From an uncultured Amaricoccus sp. (GTDB lineage Bacteria > Pseudomonadota > Alphaproteobacteria > Rhodobacterales > Rhodobacteraceae), in NCBI RefSeq assembly GCF_937858865.1, contig NZ_CALLYO010000263.1:1-5729 (forward strand): a stretch of 5,729 nucleotides of DNA. Reading direction: 5' to 3'. Of this stretch, positions 1-5,729 are shown piece by piece. The notes beneath the pieces were generated by a model, which saw nothing but the letters and a program-made list of their open reading frames with translations, had not been told where the DNA came from and ran no database searches. Numbering within the stretch: the stretch's first letter is position 1; every line of letters begins with the position of its first letter. The position numbers were made by a program, and so were the translations under genes.

Positions 1-477
1 GTGCTGGCGGCCGGCCTCGACGAAGGTCTCGTAGGTGCCCTGCACGATGCCCTGGGAGCCGATGTAGATCCAGGAGCCGGCCGTCATCTGGCCGTACATG
101 GCGAGGCCCTTGCGGTCGAGCTCGTTGAAATGCTCCCAGGTCGCCCAGTGCGGCACGAGGTTCGAGTTGGCGATGAGGACACGGGGGGCGTCCTTGTGGG
201 TGCGGAAGACGCCGACCGGCTTGCCGGACTGCACGAGGAGCGTCTGGTCGGCCTCGAGCCGCTTCAGCGTGTCGACGATGAGGTCGAAGTCCCGCCAGGT
301 GCGCGCGGCGCGGCCGATGCCGCCGTAGACGACGAGCTCGTGCGGCTTCTCGGCGACGTCGGGATGGAGGTTGTTCATCAGCATCCGCATCGGCGCCTCG
401 GTCAGCCAGCTCTTGGCGGTGATCTCGGGGCCGGTGGGCGGGAAGATGTCGCGGGTGTTGTGGCGGGGGTCGGTCAT
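1..477 (-). CDS. hutU: Urocanate hydratase (urocanase), N-terminal part, cut by window edge
   Basis: HutU is a cytoplasmic NAD+-dependent enzyme that hydrates urocanate to 4-imidazolone-5-propionate, the second step of histidine breakdown. The minus strand from an ATG at 477-475 reads 159 uninterrupted codons to the window edge. The protein begins [19 protein letters not shown] and shows typical urocanase sequence: the NAD-contacting [11 protein letters not shown] at residues 51-61 (Gly52-Gly53), QSGKPVGVF at 83-91, NSNLVPHWA at 104-112, Gln130 in [10 protein letters not shown], and [12 protein letters not shown] at 140-151. The family is usually about 555 residues, so roughly 400 residues, including the catalytic-region cysteine, lie outside the window. 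It is the last hut gene seen and starts 17 nt after the acyl-CoA dehydrogenase stop, with a purine-rich ribosome binding site in the gap. A long open frame on the opposite strand here is a GC-driven shadow. Confidence 0.96.
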   Translation of the reverse strand, partial: MTDPRHNTRDIFPPTGPEITAKSWLTEAPMRMLMNNLHPDVAEKPHELVVYGGIGRAARTWRDFDLIVDTLKRLEADQTLLVQSGKPVGVFRTHKDAPRVLIANSNLVPHWATWEHFNELDRKGLAMYGQMTAGSWIYIGSQGIVQGTYETFVEAGRQH

Positions 478-494
478 GTCTCTCTCCCTCGGGC
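478..494 (-). promoter_or_regulatory. Ribosome binding site gap before hutU
   Basis: This 17-nt stretch is the only non-overlapping junction in the window. Read on the minus strand it contains GAGGGAG (490-484) followed by six bases and the hutU ATG, a good Shine-Dalgarno arrangement. It is too short for a promoter or terminator, so hutU is expected to be read from the same transcript as the upstream genes. Confidence 0.7.
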
Positions 495-1652
495 TCAGGC
501 CAGAAGCTGGGCGGAAATGATGCTGCGCTGGATCTCGCTCGATCCCTCGTAGATGCGCATGATGCGGAGATCGCGGGCGATCCGCTCGACGGGGAAGTCG
601 CGGGTGTAGCCGTAGCCGCCGAGGAGCTGGAGCGCGGTATCGGCGATGCGGCCGGCGGCCTCGGAGGCGTGCAGCTTCGCCATCGAGGCGGCGAGCGAGA
701 AGCGGGTGCCGCCGTGGCGGGCGGCGTCGCGCTGCCGGGCGGCGTCCTGGGCGAGCAGGCGCGCCGTCTGGAGCGCGAGGCCCATGTCGGCGATCATGAA
801 GCGGATCGCCTGGCGGTCGGTCAGCGGCTGGCCGCCGATGACGCGGTCGCGGGCGTAGGCGACGGCGGTGGTCATCGCCGCCTCGGCGAGGCCCAGGCAC
901 TGGGCGGCGACCTCGATGCGGCCGTTGTCGAGGACCTGCATCGCCGTGCGGAACCCCTGGCCCTCGGTGCCGCCGAGCAGCGCGTCCTCGGGCAGGCGGC
1001 AGTCGAGGGCGAGGGTGAAGACGTGGCCGCCTTTCAGCCCCATGGTGCGCTCGGGGCTGCCGGCGGAGAGGCCGGGGGTGGCCTTCGGCACGATGAAGGC
1101 CGAGATGCCGCGGTGGGCCTTGCCCGGGTCGGTGACGGCGTAGACGACGAGGAAGTCGGCCACGCCGCCGTTCGAGATGAAGCACTTGGCCCCCTCGAGG
1201 TGCCAGCCGCCTTCGGTGCGGCGGGCGCGGGTCTTCATGTCGGCGGGGTCGGAGCCGGCGGTCGGCTCGGTCAGGGCGAAGGCGCCGAGCGCCCGGCCCT
1301 CGGCCGCGGCGGGGAGGTAGGCCTGCCTCTGCGCCTCGGTGCCGCCGATGAGGATCGAGTCGGTGGCGAGATAGTGCGCGGTCAGCGCCGAGGCGGTGGA
1401 GCCGCAGGCACCGGCGACGATCGCGACGGCGCGGAGGAGGGCAGGGGCGGAAATGCCGCCGCCGCCGTATTCCTCGGGGAGGTTCGCGCCCATCATCCCG
1501 GCCGCGCCGAGCGTGGCGAGCTGGTCGTGGACGAAGCGGGAGGCCTCATCGGTCCCGGCCGCGAGTGGCGCGATCTTCTCGGCGCAGAGCCGCTCGAGCA
1601 CGTCGCAGAAGAGCCGTTCCTCCTCGGAGAGCATGGGCCAGGGGTCGCTCAT
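495..1652 (-). CDS. Acyl-CoA dehydrogenase (FAD-dependent) inside the hut operon
   Basis: A 385-residue soluble flavoprotein of the acyl-CoA dehydrogenase family, which introduces a 2,3-trans double bond into an acyl-CoA and passes electrons to ETF. Seen: the first family signature around residues 126-138 ([13 protein letters not shown], differing from the classical pattern only at its last position), a C-terminal signature at 342-361 (Q-LL-GG-YGY...R-IARD) that fits the classical pattern, and [12 protein letters not shown] at 365-376 with Glu369 as the expected catalytic base. The helix-G region reads [11 protein letters not shown] (241-251) and lacks the glutamate used as base by isovaleryl-CoA dehydrogenases, which supports Glu369. 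Length is normal for short/branched-chain members. The ATG overlaps the CoA-transferase stop by 4 nt, with GAGG 7 nt upstream. Substrate is unknown; its place next to hutU suggests imidazolepropionyl-CoA to urocanoyl-CoA (inference). A glutaryl-CoA dehydrogenase role looks unlikely because the motif around the catalytic glutamate is of the short/branched-chain type. Confidence 0.93.
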   Translation of the reverse strand: MSDPWPMLSEEERLFCDVLERLCAEKIAPLAAGTDEASRFVHDQLATLGAAGMMGANLPEEYGGGGISAPALLRAVAIVAGACGSTASALTAHYLATDSILIGGTEAQRQAYLPAAAEGRALGAFALTEPTAGSDPADMKTRARRTEGGWHLEGAKCFISNGGVADFLVVYAVTDPGKAHRGISAFIVPKATPGLSAGSPERTMGLKGGHVFTLALDCRLPEDALLGGTEGQGFRTAMQVLDNGRIEVAAQCLGLAEAAMTTAVAYARDRVIGGQPLTDRQAIRFMIADMGLALQTARLLAQDAARQRDAARHGGTRFSLAASMAKLHASEAAGRIADTALQLLGGYGYTRDFPVERIARDLRIMRIYEGSSEIQRSIISAQLLA

Positions 1653-2785
1653 GCCGTCGCCTCGAGGCCGAGCTCGCGCAGCACCGCTTCGCGGTCGCCG
1701 TCGAGGCGCGGGGCGGGCGTGGCGGCGACCGGCTTCGCGCCGTCGAAGCGCACCGGCTGGCCGACCACGGGCGCGCCGCCGAGGTCGGTGACGAGGCCGC
1801 GCGCGGCCGCGTGGGCGCTGGCGGCCGCCTGCGCGATGGTCCAGATCGGCGCGGTGGGCAGGCCCTCCGCCGCGAGCGCGGCGACGGCTTCCTCGGTGGT
1901 GAGGCGGGCGGACCAGGCCTCGATCGCGGCGCGGATCTCGGGCTCGTGCCGGGTGCGGCTCTCGTCGGTGGCGAAGCGCGGGTCCTCGGCGATCTCCGGG
2001 CGCCCGATGAGCGCCGCGAGCCGCTGGAACTGCCGCGGGTTGAGCACGGCGACGACCACCTGCCCGTCCCGGGTGGCGAAGCAGCCGAAGGGGGTCGAGA
2101 GCGGATGCCGGTTGCCGACGCGGGCGGGCAGGGCGCCGGCATAGAGGTGCAGCGCGTGGCTCGTCGTCAGCATCGAGAAGAGCACGTCGTACATGGCGAC
2201 GTCGAGCGTCGCGCCCTGGCCGGTCGCGTTCCGCTGCACCAGGGCGGCGAGGATCGACCAGCTGGCGAAGAGGCCGGCGATCAGGTCGGCGACACTTTCG
2301 CCGGCCTTGAGCGGCGCGCCGCCCTCCTCGCCGGTGGCGGCCATGAGCCCCGACATCGCCTGCACGACGAGGTCGTAGGCCGGCAGGTCGCGGAACGGCC
2401 CGTCCTGGCCGAAGCCCGAGATCGAGCAGTAGACGAGCCGCGGGTTCCGCGCCCGGAGCGCCTCGGCGCCGAGCCCGAGCCTCTCGGCGACGCCGGGGCG
2501 GAAGTTCTCCACCACCACGTCGACGCGGGCGGCGATCGCCTGCGCCAGCGCGAGGTCGGCCGGATCCTTGAGGTCGAGGACGAGGCTCCGCTTGCCGCGG
2601 TTGTTGAGGGTGAAGAGCGCGCTGTCGCCGTCGCGGAACGGGCCGATATGGCGGTAGTCGTCCCCCGCCGGCGGCTCGAGCTTGACGATCTCGGCCCCGA
2701 GATCGGCGAGGAGCGCCGTGCAGTAGGGGCCGGCCAGCACCCGCGACAGGTCGAGGACGCGGATGCCGTCGAGGGGGCCGCTCAT
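1649..2785 (-). CDS. Class III CoA-transferase, CaiB/BaiF family
   Basis: A 378-residue class III (CaiB/BaiF) CoA-transferase, which moves CoA between carboxylic acids through an aspartyl-linked intermediate. Seen: the N-terminal PLDGIRVLDLSRVLAGPYC (4-22) with AEIVKLEPPAGDDYR (31-45), NNRGKRSLVLDLK (61-73), VVENFRPGVAERLG (91-104), ISGFGQDGPF (122-131), YDLVVQAMSGLMAATG (137-152) and GESVADLIAG (162-171), where Asp167 aligns with the catalytic aspartate. The glycine-rich GGGGQ loop of formyl-CoA transferases is not visible. The chosen ATG at 2785-2783 overlaps the hutG stop by 4 nt, has GAGGG 4 nt upstream, and places the family N-terminus at residue 4. The frame stays open far upstream, but that extension is low-complexity Arg/Pro sequence in the shadow of hutG. 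It is coupled to the downstream dehydrogenase by a 4-nt overlap, implying joint action. Family is certain; substrate is not. Imidazole propionate/urocanate is the contextual guess, and other short dicarboxylates such as glutarate remain possible. Confidence 0.94.
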   Translation of the reverse strand: MSGPLDGIRVLDLSRVLAGPYCTALLADLGAEIVKLEPPAGDDYRHIGPFRDGDSALFTLNNRGKRSLVLDLKDPADLALAQAIAARVDVVVENFRPGVAERLGLGAEALRARNPRLVYCSISGFGQDGPFRDLPAYDLVVQAMSGLMAATGEEGGAPLKAGESVADLIAGLFASWSILAALVQRNATGQGATLDVAMYDVLFSMLTTSHALHLYAGALPARVGNRHPLSTPFGCFATRDGQVVVAVLNPRQFQRLAALIGRPEIAEDPRFATDESRTRHEPEIRAAIEAWSARLTTEEAVAALAAEGLPTAPIWTIAQAAASAHAAARGLVTDLGGAPVVGQPVRFDGAKPVAATPAPRLDGDREAVLRELGLEATA

Positions 2786-3579
2786 GCCGCCCTCGCGAGG
2801 CTCGGGGCGAGCTCGGCCAGCGCCCGCAGGATGTCGCCGAGCGTCACCCGCAGGCCGGCGGCCTTCGCCTCGTCGTAGGCGAAGGGCGGCTCCTCGGCGG
2901 CGAGGTGCGTCGCCTGCGCGAGCTCCATCTGGATCGCGTGCACGCCGGCCTCGGGGCGCCCGTAGTGGCGGGTCGTCCAGCCGCCCTTGAAGCGGCCGTT
3001 CACCGCCATCGTCCGTCCGGTGGCGGCGCAGATGTCGCGCGCCGCCCCTTCGATGCGCGGGTCGCAGGTCGCGCCGCCGTTGGTGCCGATGTTGAAGTCG
3101 GGGAGCCGCCCCGCGAAGAGGAAGGGGATCACGCTGCGGATCGAGTGGCAGTCGTAGAGGATGGCGACGCGGTGCCGCGCGCGCACCCGGGCGATCTCGG
3201 CGGCGAGCGCGGCGTGGTAGGGCACATGGAAGCGCGCGGTGCGGTTGGCGATCTCGTCCGCGCCGGGGGCGTCGTTCCAGATCGGCTGGCCGTCGAAGTC
3301 GGTCGTCGGCACGAGGCCGGTGGTGTTCTGCCCGGGATAGAGGCTCGCGTCGTCCGGCCCGCGGTTGGCGTCGATCACGTAGCGGTGGAAGGTCGCGCGC
3401 ACCGTCGTCGCGCCGGGCAGCAGCCCCTCGTAGAGCCGCTCGACGTGCCAGTCGGTGTCGGCGAGCAGCCGGCCGCGCTCGTTGAGCCGGGCGCGGATGG
3501 CGTCCGGCAGCCAGGTGCCGGTATGCGGCAGGCCGAGGATGACCGGGCCGTCGCCGCGGTGGACCTCGACCGGGGTCAC
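2782..3579 (-). CDS. hutG: N-formylglutamate deformylase (N-formylglutamate amidohydrolase)
   Basis: HutG hydrolyses N-formyl-L-glutamate to glutamate and formate, the last step of the five-step histidine pathway, in the cytoplasm. The 265-residue protein has the usual family length and motifs: [11 protein letters not shown] at 16-26, [10 protein letters not shown] at 41-50, [12 protein letters not shown] at 63-74, the metal-site region YDCHSIRS at 142-149, FNIGTNGG at 162-169, [13 protein letters not shown] at 195-207 and GVHAIQMEL at 212-220. The start is GTG at 3579-3577, sharing 4 nt (GTGA) with the hutH stop, with GAGGT 6 nt upstream. Its stop shares 4 nt with the CoA-transferase start. 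Its presence implies that formiminoglutamate is first deiminated by HutF, whose gene is not in the window and would be expected upstream or elsewhere. The alternative family also called HutG (arginase-like formimidoylglutamase) is excluded by sequence. Confidence 0.95.
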   Translation of the reverse strand: MTPVEVHRGDGPVILGLPHTGTWLPDAIRARLNERGRLLADTDWHVERLYEGLLPGATTVRATFHRYVIDANRGPDDASLYPGQNTTGLVPTTDFDGQPIWNDAPGADEIANRTARFHVPYHAALAAEIARVRARHRVAILYDCHSIRSVIPFLFAGRLPDFNIGTNGGATCDPRIEGAARDICAATGRTMAVNGRFKGGWTTRHYGRPEAGVHAIQMELAQATHLAAEEPPFAYDEAKAAGLRVTLGDILRALAELAPSLARAA

Positions 3580-5117
3580 GGGCGGACCTCGGCGAGGAGG
3601 GTGGCGGGAAGTGCTGCGACCAGCGCGTCGGTGCGGACGAGCGCCGCGGCGGCGGCGAGATCGGGCGCGAGGTAGCGGTCCTGCTCGAGCGGCGCGACAT
3701 CGGCGCGGAGGCGGGCGAGGACGGCGGCGAGCCGGTCGGAGGTCGTGAGCGGCGTGCGGAACTCGACGCCGGCGGCGGCGCAGAGCGCCTCGATACCGAC
3801 GATCTGAGCGAGGTTCGCGTTCATCCGGCGCAGGCGGCGGGCGCCGTGGGCGGCCATGCTGACATGGTCCTCCTGGTTGGCGCTCGTCGGCGTCGAGTCG
3901 GTCGAGCAGGGCGTGGCGAGATGCTTGTTCTCGCTCATCAGCGCGGCGGAGGTGACCTCGGCGATCATCAGGCCGCTGTTGAGGCCGGGATCGGGCGTCA
4001 GGAACGGCGGCAGGTCGTGGCTGAGCGTGGGATCGACCATCAGCGCGATTCGCCGCTGCGAGATCGAGCCGATCTCGGCGATGGCGAGCGCGATCTGGTC
4101 GGCGGCGAAGGCGACCGGCTCGGCGTGGAAGTTGCCGCCCGAGACGATCTCGCCCACCTCGGTCAGGACGAGCGGGTTGTCGGTCGCCGCGTTGGCCTCG
4201 ATCTCGAGCGTGCGCCCGACCTGCCAGAGCAGGTCGAGGCAGGCGCCGGTCACCTGCGGCTGGCAGCGGATGCAGTAGGGGTCCTGCACCCGGGTGTCGC
4301 CCTCGCGATGGCTCTCGCGGATCGCCGAGCCGGCGAGGAGGTCGCGGATGACGCGGGCGGCGAGGATCTGGCCCTTGTGGCCGCGCAGCTGGTGGATCTC
4401 GTCGTAGAGGGGCGCCGTCGAGCCCATGATCGCGTCGGTCGAGATCGCCGAGACGACGAGCGCGGCGCGGGCAGCGCGGAAGGCGTCGAAGAGGCCGGCG
4501 AGCGCGAAGGCGGTCGAGACCTGGGTGCCGTTGATGAGGGCGAGCCCCTCCTTCGCCGCGAGGACGACCGGGGCGAGGCCGGCGGCGGCCAGCGCCTCGG
4601 CGGCCGGCATCTCGCGGCCGTCGAAGGTGGCGCGGCCCTCGCCGAGCATTGCGGCGGCCATGTGGGCGAGCGGGGCGAGGTCGCCGGAGGCTCCGACCGA
4701 GCCCTGCGCGGGGATGACCGGGAGGACGCCCTTCGCCAGCATCCCCTCGAGGAGCGCGATGACCTCGGGGCGGACGCCCGAGGCGCCGCGGCCGAGCGAG
4801 AGCAGCTTGAGGACGAGGACGAGCCGCACCGTCTCCGGCTCGACCGGCTCGCCGACGCCGCAGCAGTGCGACAGGATCAGGTTGCGCTGCAGCGTCGCGG
4901 TGTCCTTGGCGGCGATCTTGATCGAGGCGAGCTTGCCGAAGCCGGTGTTCACGCCATAGACCGGCTTCTCGCCGCGGGCCGCGGCGTCGATGCGGGCGGC
5001 CGAGGCGGCGATGCCGGGACGCACCTCGTCGGCGAGGCGGACGGCATGGCCGTTCCGCCAGACGTCCTCGAGCTCTGCCAGGGTGGTGCGGCCGGGGGTC
5101 AGGACGAGCTCAGACAA
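3576..5117 (-). CDS. hutH: Histidine ammonia-lyase (histidase)
   Basis: HutH removes ammonia from L-histidine to give trans-urocanate, committing histidine to degradation. The 513-residue length is typical. The electrophilic MIO cofactor forms from Ala143-Ser144-Gly145 within [16 protein letters not shown] (139-154). Other active-site residues are visible: Tyr54 in [13 protein letters not shown], His84 in LSHCCGVG (Ser-His here is the histidine-specific type rather than tyrosine-type His-Leu), Asn196 in INGTQ, Tyr281 and Arg284 in [12 protein letters not shown], Phe330 in GGNFHAEPV, and Glu416 in [12 protein letters not shown]. The segment before the latter reads [12 protein letters not shown], whereas the best-known HutHs have roughly NKALAHPASVDS. 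The start is TTG at 5117-5115, overlapping the hutI stop by 8 nt. It is preferred because GGAGG sits 5 nt upstream and the resulting [10 protein letters not shown]-terminus matches family length; I found no in-frame ATG, GTG or TTG in the roughly 60 nt directly upstream. The stop overlaps hutG. Confidence 0.97.
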   Translation of the reverse strand: MSELVLTPGRTTLAELEDVWRNGHAVRLADEVRPGIAASAARIDAAARGEKPVYGVNTGFGKLASIKIAAKDTATLQRNLILSHCCGVGEPVEPETVRLVLVLKLLSLGRGASGVRPEVIALLEGMLAKGVLPVIPAQGSVGASGDLAPLAHMAAAMLGEGRATFDGREMPAAEALAAAGLAPVVLAAKEGLALINGTQVSTAFALAGLFDAFRAARAALVVSAISTDAIMGSTAPLYDEIHQLRGHKGQILAARVIRDLLAGSAIRESHREGDTRVQDPYCIRCQPQVTGACLDLLWQVGRTLEIEANAATDNPLVLTEVGEIVSGGNFHAEPVAFAADQIALAIAEIGSISQRRIALMVDPTLSHDLPPFLTPDPGLNSGLMIAEVTSAALMSENKHLATPCSTDSTPTSANQEDHVSMAAHGARRLRRMNANLAQIVGIEALCAAAGVEFRTPLTTSDRLAAVLARLRADVAPLEQDRYLAPDLAAAAALVRTDALVAALPATLLAEVRP

Positions 5118-5729
5118 GGTTGCCTCCGAAGATGCGGGCGTGGAGCGGGTTGAAGCCGATGCGGTAGCTGAGCTCGGCCGGTTCTTGGATGTCCCAGACC
5201 GCGAGGTCGGCGCGCTGCCCGGCGGCGAGCGTGCCGCGGTCGGGGAGGCCTAGCGCGCGGGCGGCGTTGCGGGTCACGCCGGCGAGGCACTCGGCCGGGG
5301 TCAGCCGGAAGAGCGTCGCGCCCATGTTCATCGTGAGCAGCAGCGAGGTCAGCGGCGAGGTGCCGGGGTTGCAGTCGGTGGCGAGCGCGATCGGCACGCC
5401 GGCCTCGCGCAGCGCCTGGACCGGCGGCAGCCGCGTCTCGCGCAGGGTGTAGAAGGCGCCGGGAAGGAGGACGGCGACCGTGCTGGAGGCAGCCATCGCG
5501 TCGATCCCGTCCTGGGCGAGCCATTCGAGATGGTCGGCCGAGAGGGCACCGTGCCGCGCGGCCAGCGCCGCGCCGCCGAGGTCGGAGAGCTGTTCGGCGT
5601 GCAGCTTGACCGGCAGGCCGAGCGCGGCGGCATGCTCGAAGACCTGCCCGATCTCCTCGGGCGAGAAGGCGATGCCCTCGCAGAAGCCGTCGACCGCGTC
5701 GATCAGCCCCTCGGCGTGCGCCACGTCCA
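5110..5729 (-). CDS. hutI: Imidazolonepropionase, C-terminal half, cut by window edge
   Basis: HutI is a metal-dependent amidohydrolase that opens the ring of 4-imidazolone-5-propionate to give N-formimino-L-glutamate, the third step of the pathway. The frame is open from the window edge at 5729 to a TGA at 5112-5110, giving 205 complete codons before the stop, about half of the usual 400 or so residues. A GTG at 5724 is internal, not a start. Seen, numbering from that codon: [13 protein letters not shown] (10-21), the metal-ligand region LHAEQLSD (41-48) with His42 and Glu44, SADHLEW (62-68) with His65, [10 protein letters not shown] (115-124) with the metal-binding Asp117, and the terminal barrel and beta-domain segment [16 protein letters not shown] (164-179). 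The N-terminal HxH metal motif lies beyond the window. It is the first gene of the visible operon and overlaps hutH by 8 nt. Confidence 0.96.
   Translation of the reverse strand, partial: DVAHAEGLIDAVDGFCEGIAFSPEEIGQVFEHAAALGLPVKLHAEQLSDLGGAALAARHGALSADHLEWLAQDGIDAMAASSTVAVLLPGAFYTLRETRLPPVQALREAGVPIALATDCNPGTSPLTSLLLTMNMGATLFRLTPAECLAGVTRNAARALGLPDRGTLAAGQRADLAVWDIQEPAELSYRIGFNPLHARIFGGNLV
5123..5127 (-). promoter_or_regulatory. Shine-Dalgarno deciding the TTG start of hutH
   Basis: On the minus strand GGAGG occurs inside the last codons of hutI, five bases before TTG at 5117-5115. This is the strongest ribosome binding sequence among the junctions in the window and supports the rare TTG as the hutH start codon. 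The overlap with the hutI stop (TTGTCTGA) means hutH translation is probably coupled to hutI. Confidence 0.75.

Larger units (their letters stand above)
1..5729 (-). other. Single hut transcription unit with embedded CoA-module
   Basis: Six genes are read in the same direction with junctions of -8, -4, -4, -4 and +17 nt in the order hutI, hutH, hutG, CoA-transferase, acyl-CoA dehydrogenase, hutU. No gap is large enough for an internal promoter or terminator, so all are expected on one mRNA. The operon promoter and any HutC operator must lie beyond 5729. Nothing else (RNA gene, repeat, insertion sequence) was seen. Confidence 0.85.

Noticed and set aside
478..494. Internal promoter or terminator before hutU
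   Set aside because: Seventeen bases are too few for either, and no hairpin with a T-run is present.
1..552. A 183-codon open frame on the plus strand
   Set aside because: It is antisense to hutU, whose protein is clearly recognisable on the minus strand. The plus-strand translation is Gly/Val/Asp/Glu/Arg-rich with no family features, as expected for the complement of a high-GC gene.
495..2785. Glutarate CoA-transferase plus glutaryl-CoA dehydrogenase pair
   Set aside because: This gene pairing is known in bacteria and was considered, but the catalytic-glutamate region of the dehydrogenase ([11 protein letters not shown]) is of the short/branched-chain type and not the YEGTHDIH type expected of glutaryl-CoA dehydrogenase. 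Not fully excluded for the transferase substrate.
1649..2785. Formyl-CoA transferase using the formate released by HutG
   Set aside because: The neighbourhood made this tempting, but the protein is shorter than formyl-CoA:oxalate CoA-transferases (about 430 residues) and I see no glycine-rich GGGGQ loop.
669..2878. Two plus-strand open frames of 491 and 437 codons
   Set aside because: They are antisense to the acyl-CoA dehydrogenase and CoA-transferase, have low-complexity Gly/Arg/Ala/Glu composition and no recognisable domain. Long antisense frames are normal at this GC.
2786..3700. N-terminal extension of the CoA-transferase frame to 683 residues
   Set aside because: The added residues are Arg/Pro/Ala-rich and lie on the same strand as hutG in another frame. 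The family N-terminus begins right after the ATG at 2785, which has its own ribosome binding site.
3846..5153. A 435-codon plus-strand open frame
   Set aside because: Antisense to hutH, which has all its active-site motifs. The antisense product is Arg/Gly/Asp/Glu-rich shadow sequence.
5110..5724. GTG at 5724 as a start of a short hydrolase gene
   Set aside because: The frame continues open to the window edge and the sequence is the C-terminal half of imidazolonepropionase, so this GTG is an internal valine codon.

Overview
The window is a piece of a histidine-utilization (hut) operon from a bacterium with very high GC (roughly 70% by eye, not computed) and strong G/C preference at third codon positions. 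Every gene lies on the minus strand, so transcription runs from position 5729 towards 1. The gene families, the GC and the tight packing fit an alphaproteobacterium, but I cannot assign a genus.

In transcription order the window holds: hutI (imidazolonepropionase, C-terminal half, cut by the window edge), hutH (histidine ammonia-lyase), hutG (N-formylglutamate deformylase), a class III CaiB/BaiF-type CoA-transferase, an acyl-CoA dehydrogenase, and the N-terminal 159 residues of hutU (urocanate hydratase), cut by the other edge. Four of the five junctions are translationally coupled overlaps (8 nt, then three of 4 nt). The fifth is a 17-nt gap carrying a ribosome binding site. There is no internal promoter- or terminator-sized gap, and no RNA gene, mobile element or CRISPR.

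The standard genes give histidine -> urocanate (HutH) -> imidazolonepropionate (HutU) -> formiminoglutamate (HutI). HutG implies the formate-releasing branch, which needs a formiminoglutamate deiminase (HutF) that is not in the window.

The unusual part is the CoA-transferase/acyl-CoA dehydrogenase pair inserted between hutG and hutU. The canonical histidine pathway has no CoA-thioester step. The pair resembles the CaiB/CaiA logic of carnitine metabolism. My hypothesis is that it converts imidazole propionate (dihydrourocanate) to urocanate: the CoA-transferase makes imidazolepropionyl-CoA, the dehydrogenase oxidises it to urocanoyl-CoA, and CoA is passed to the next substrate molecule, releasing urocanate for HutU encoded immediately downstream. 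The placement and family assignments are seen in the sequence; the substrate is inference.
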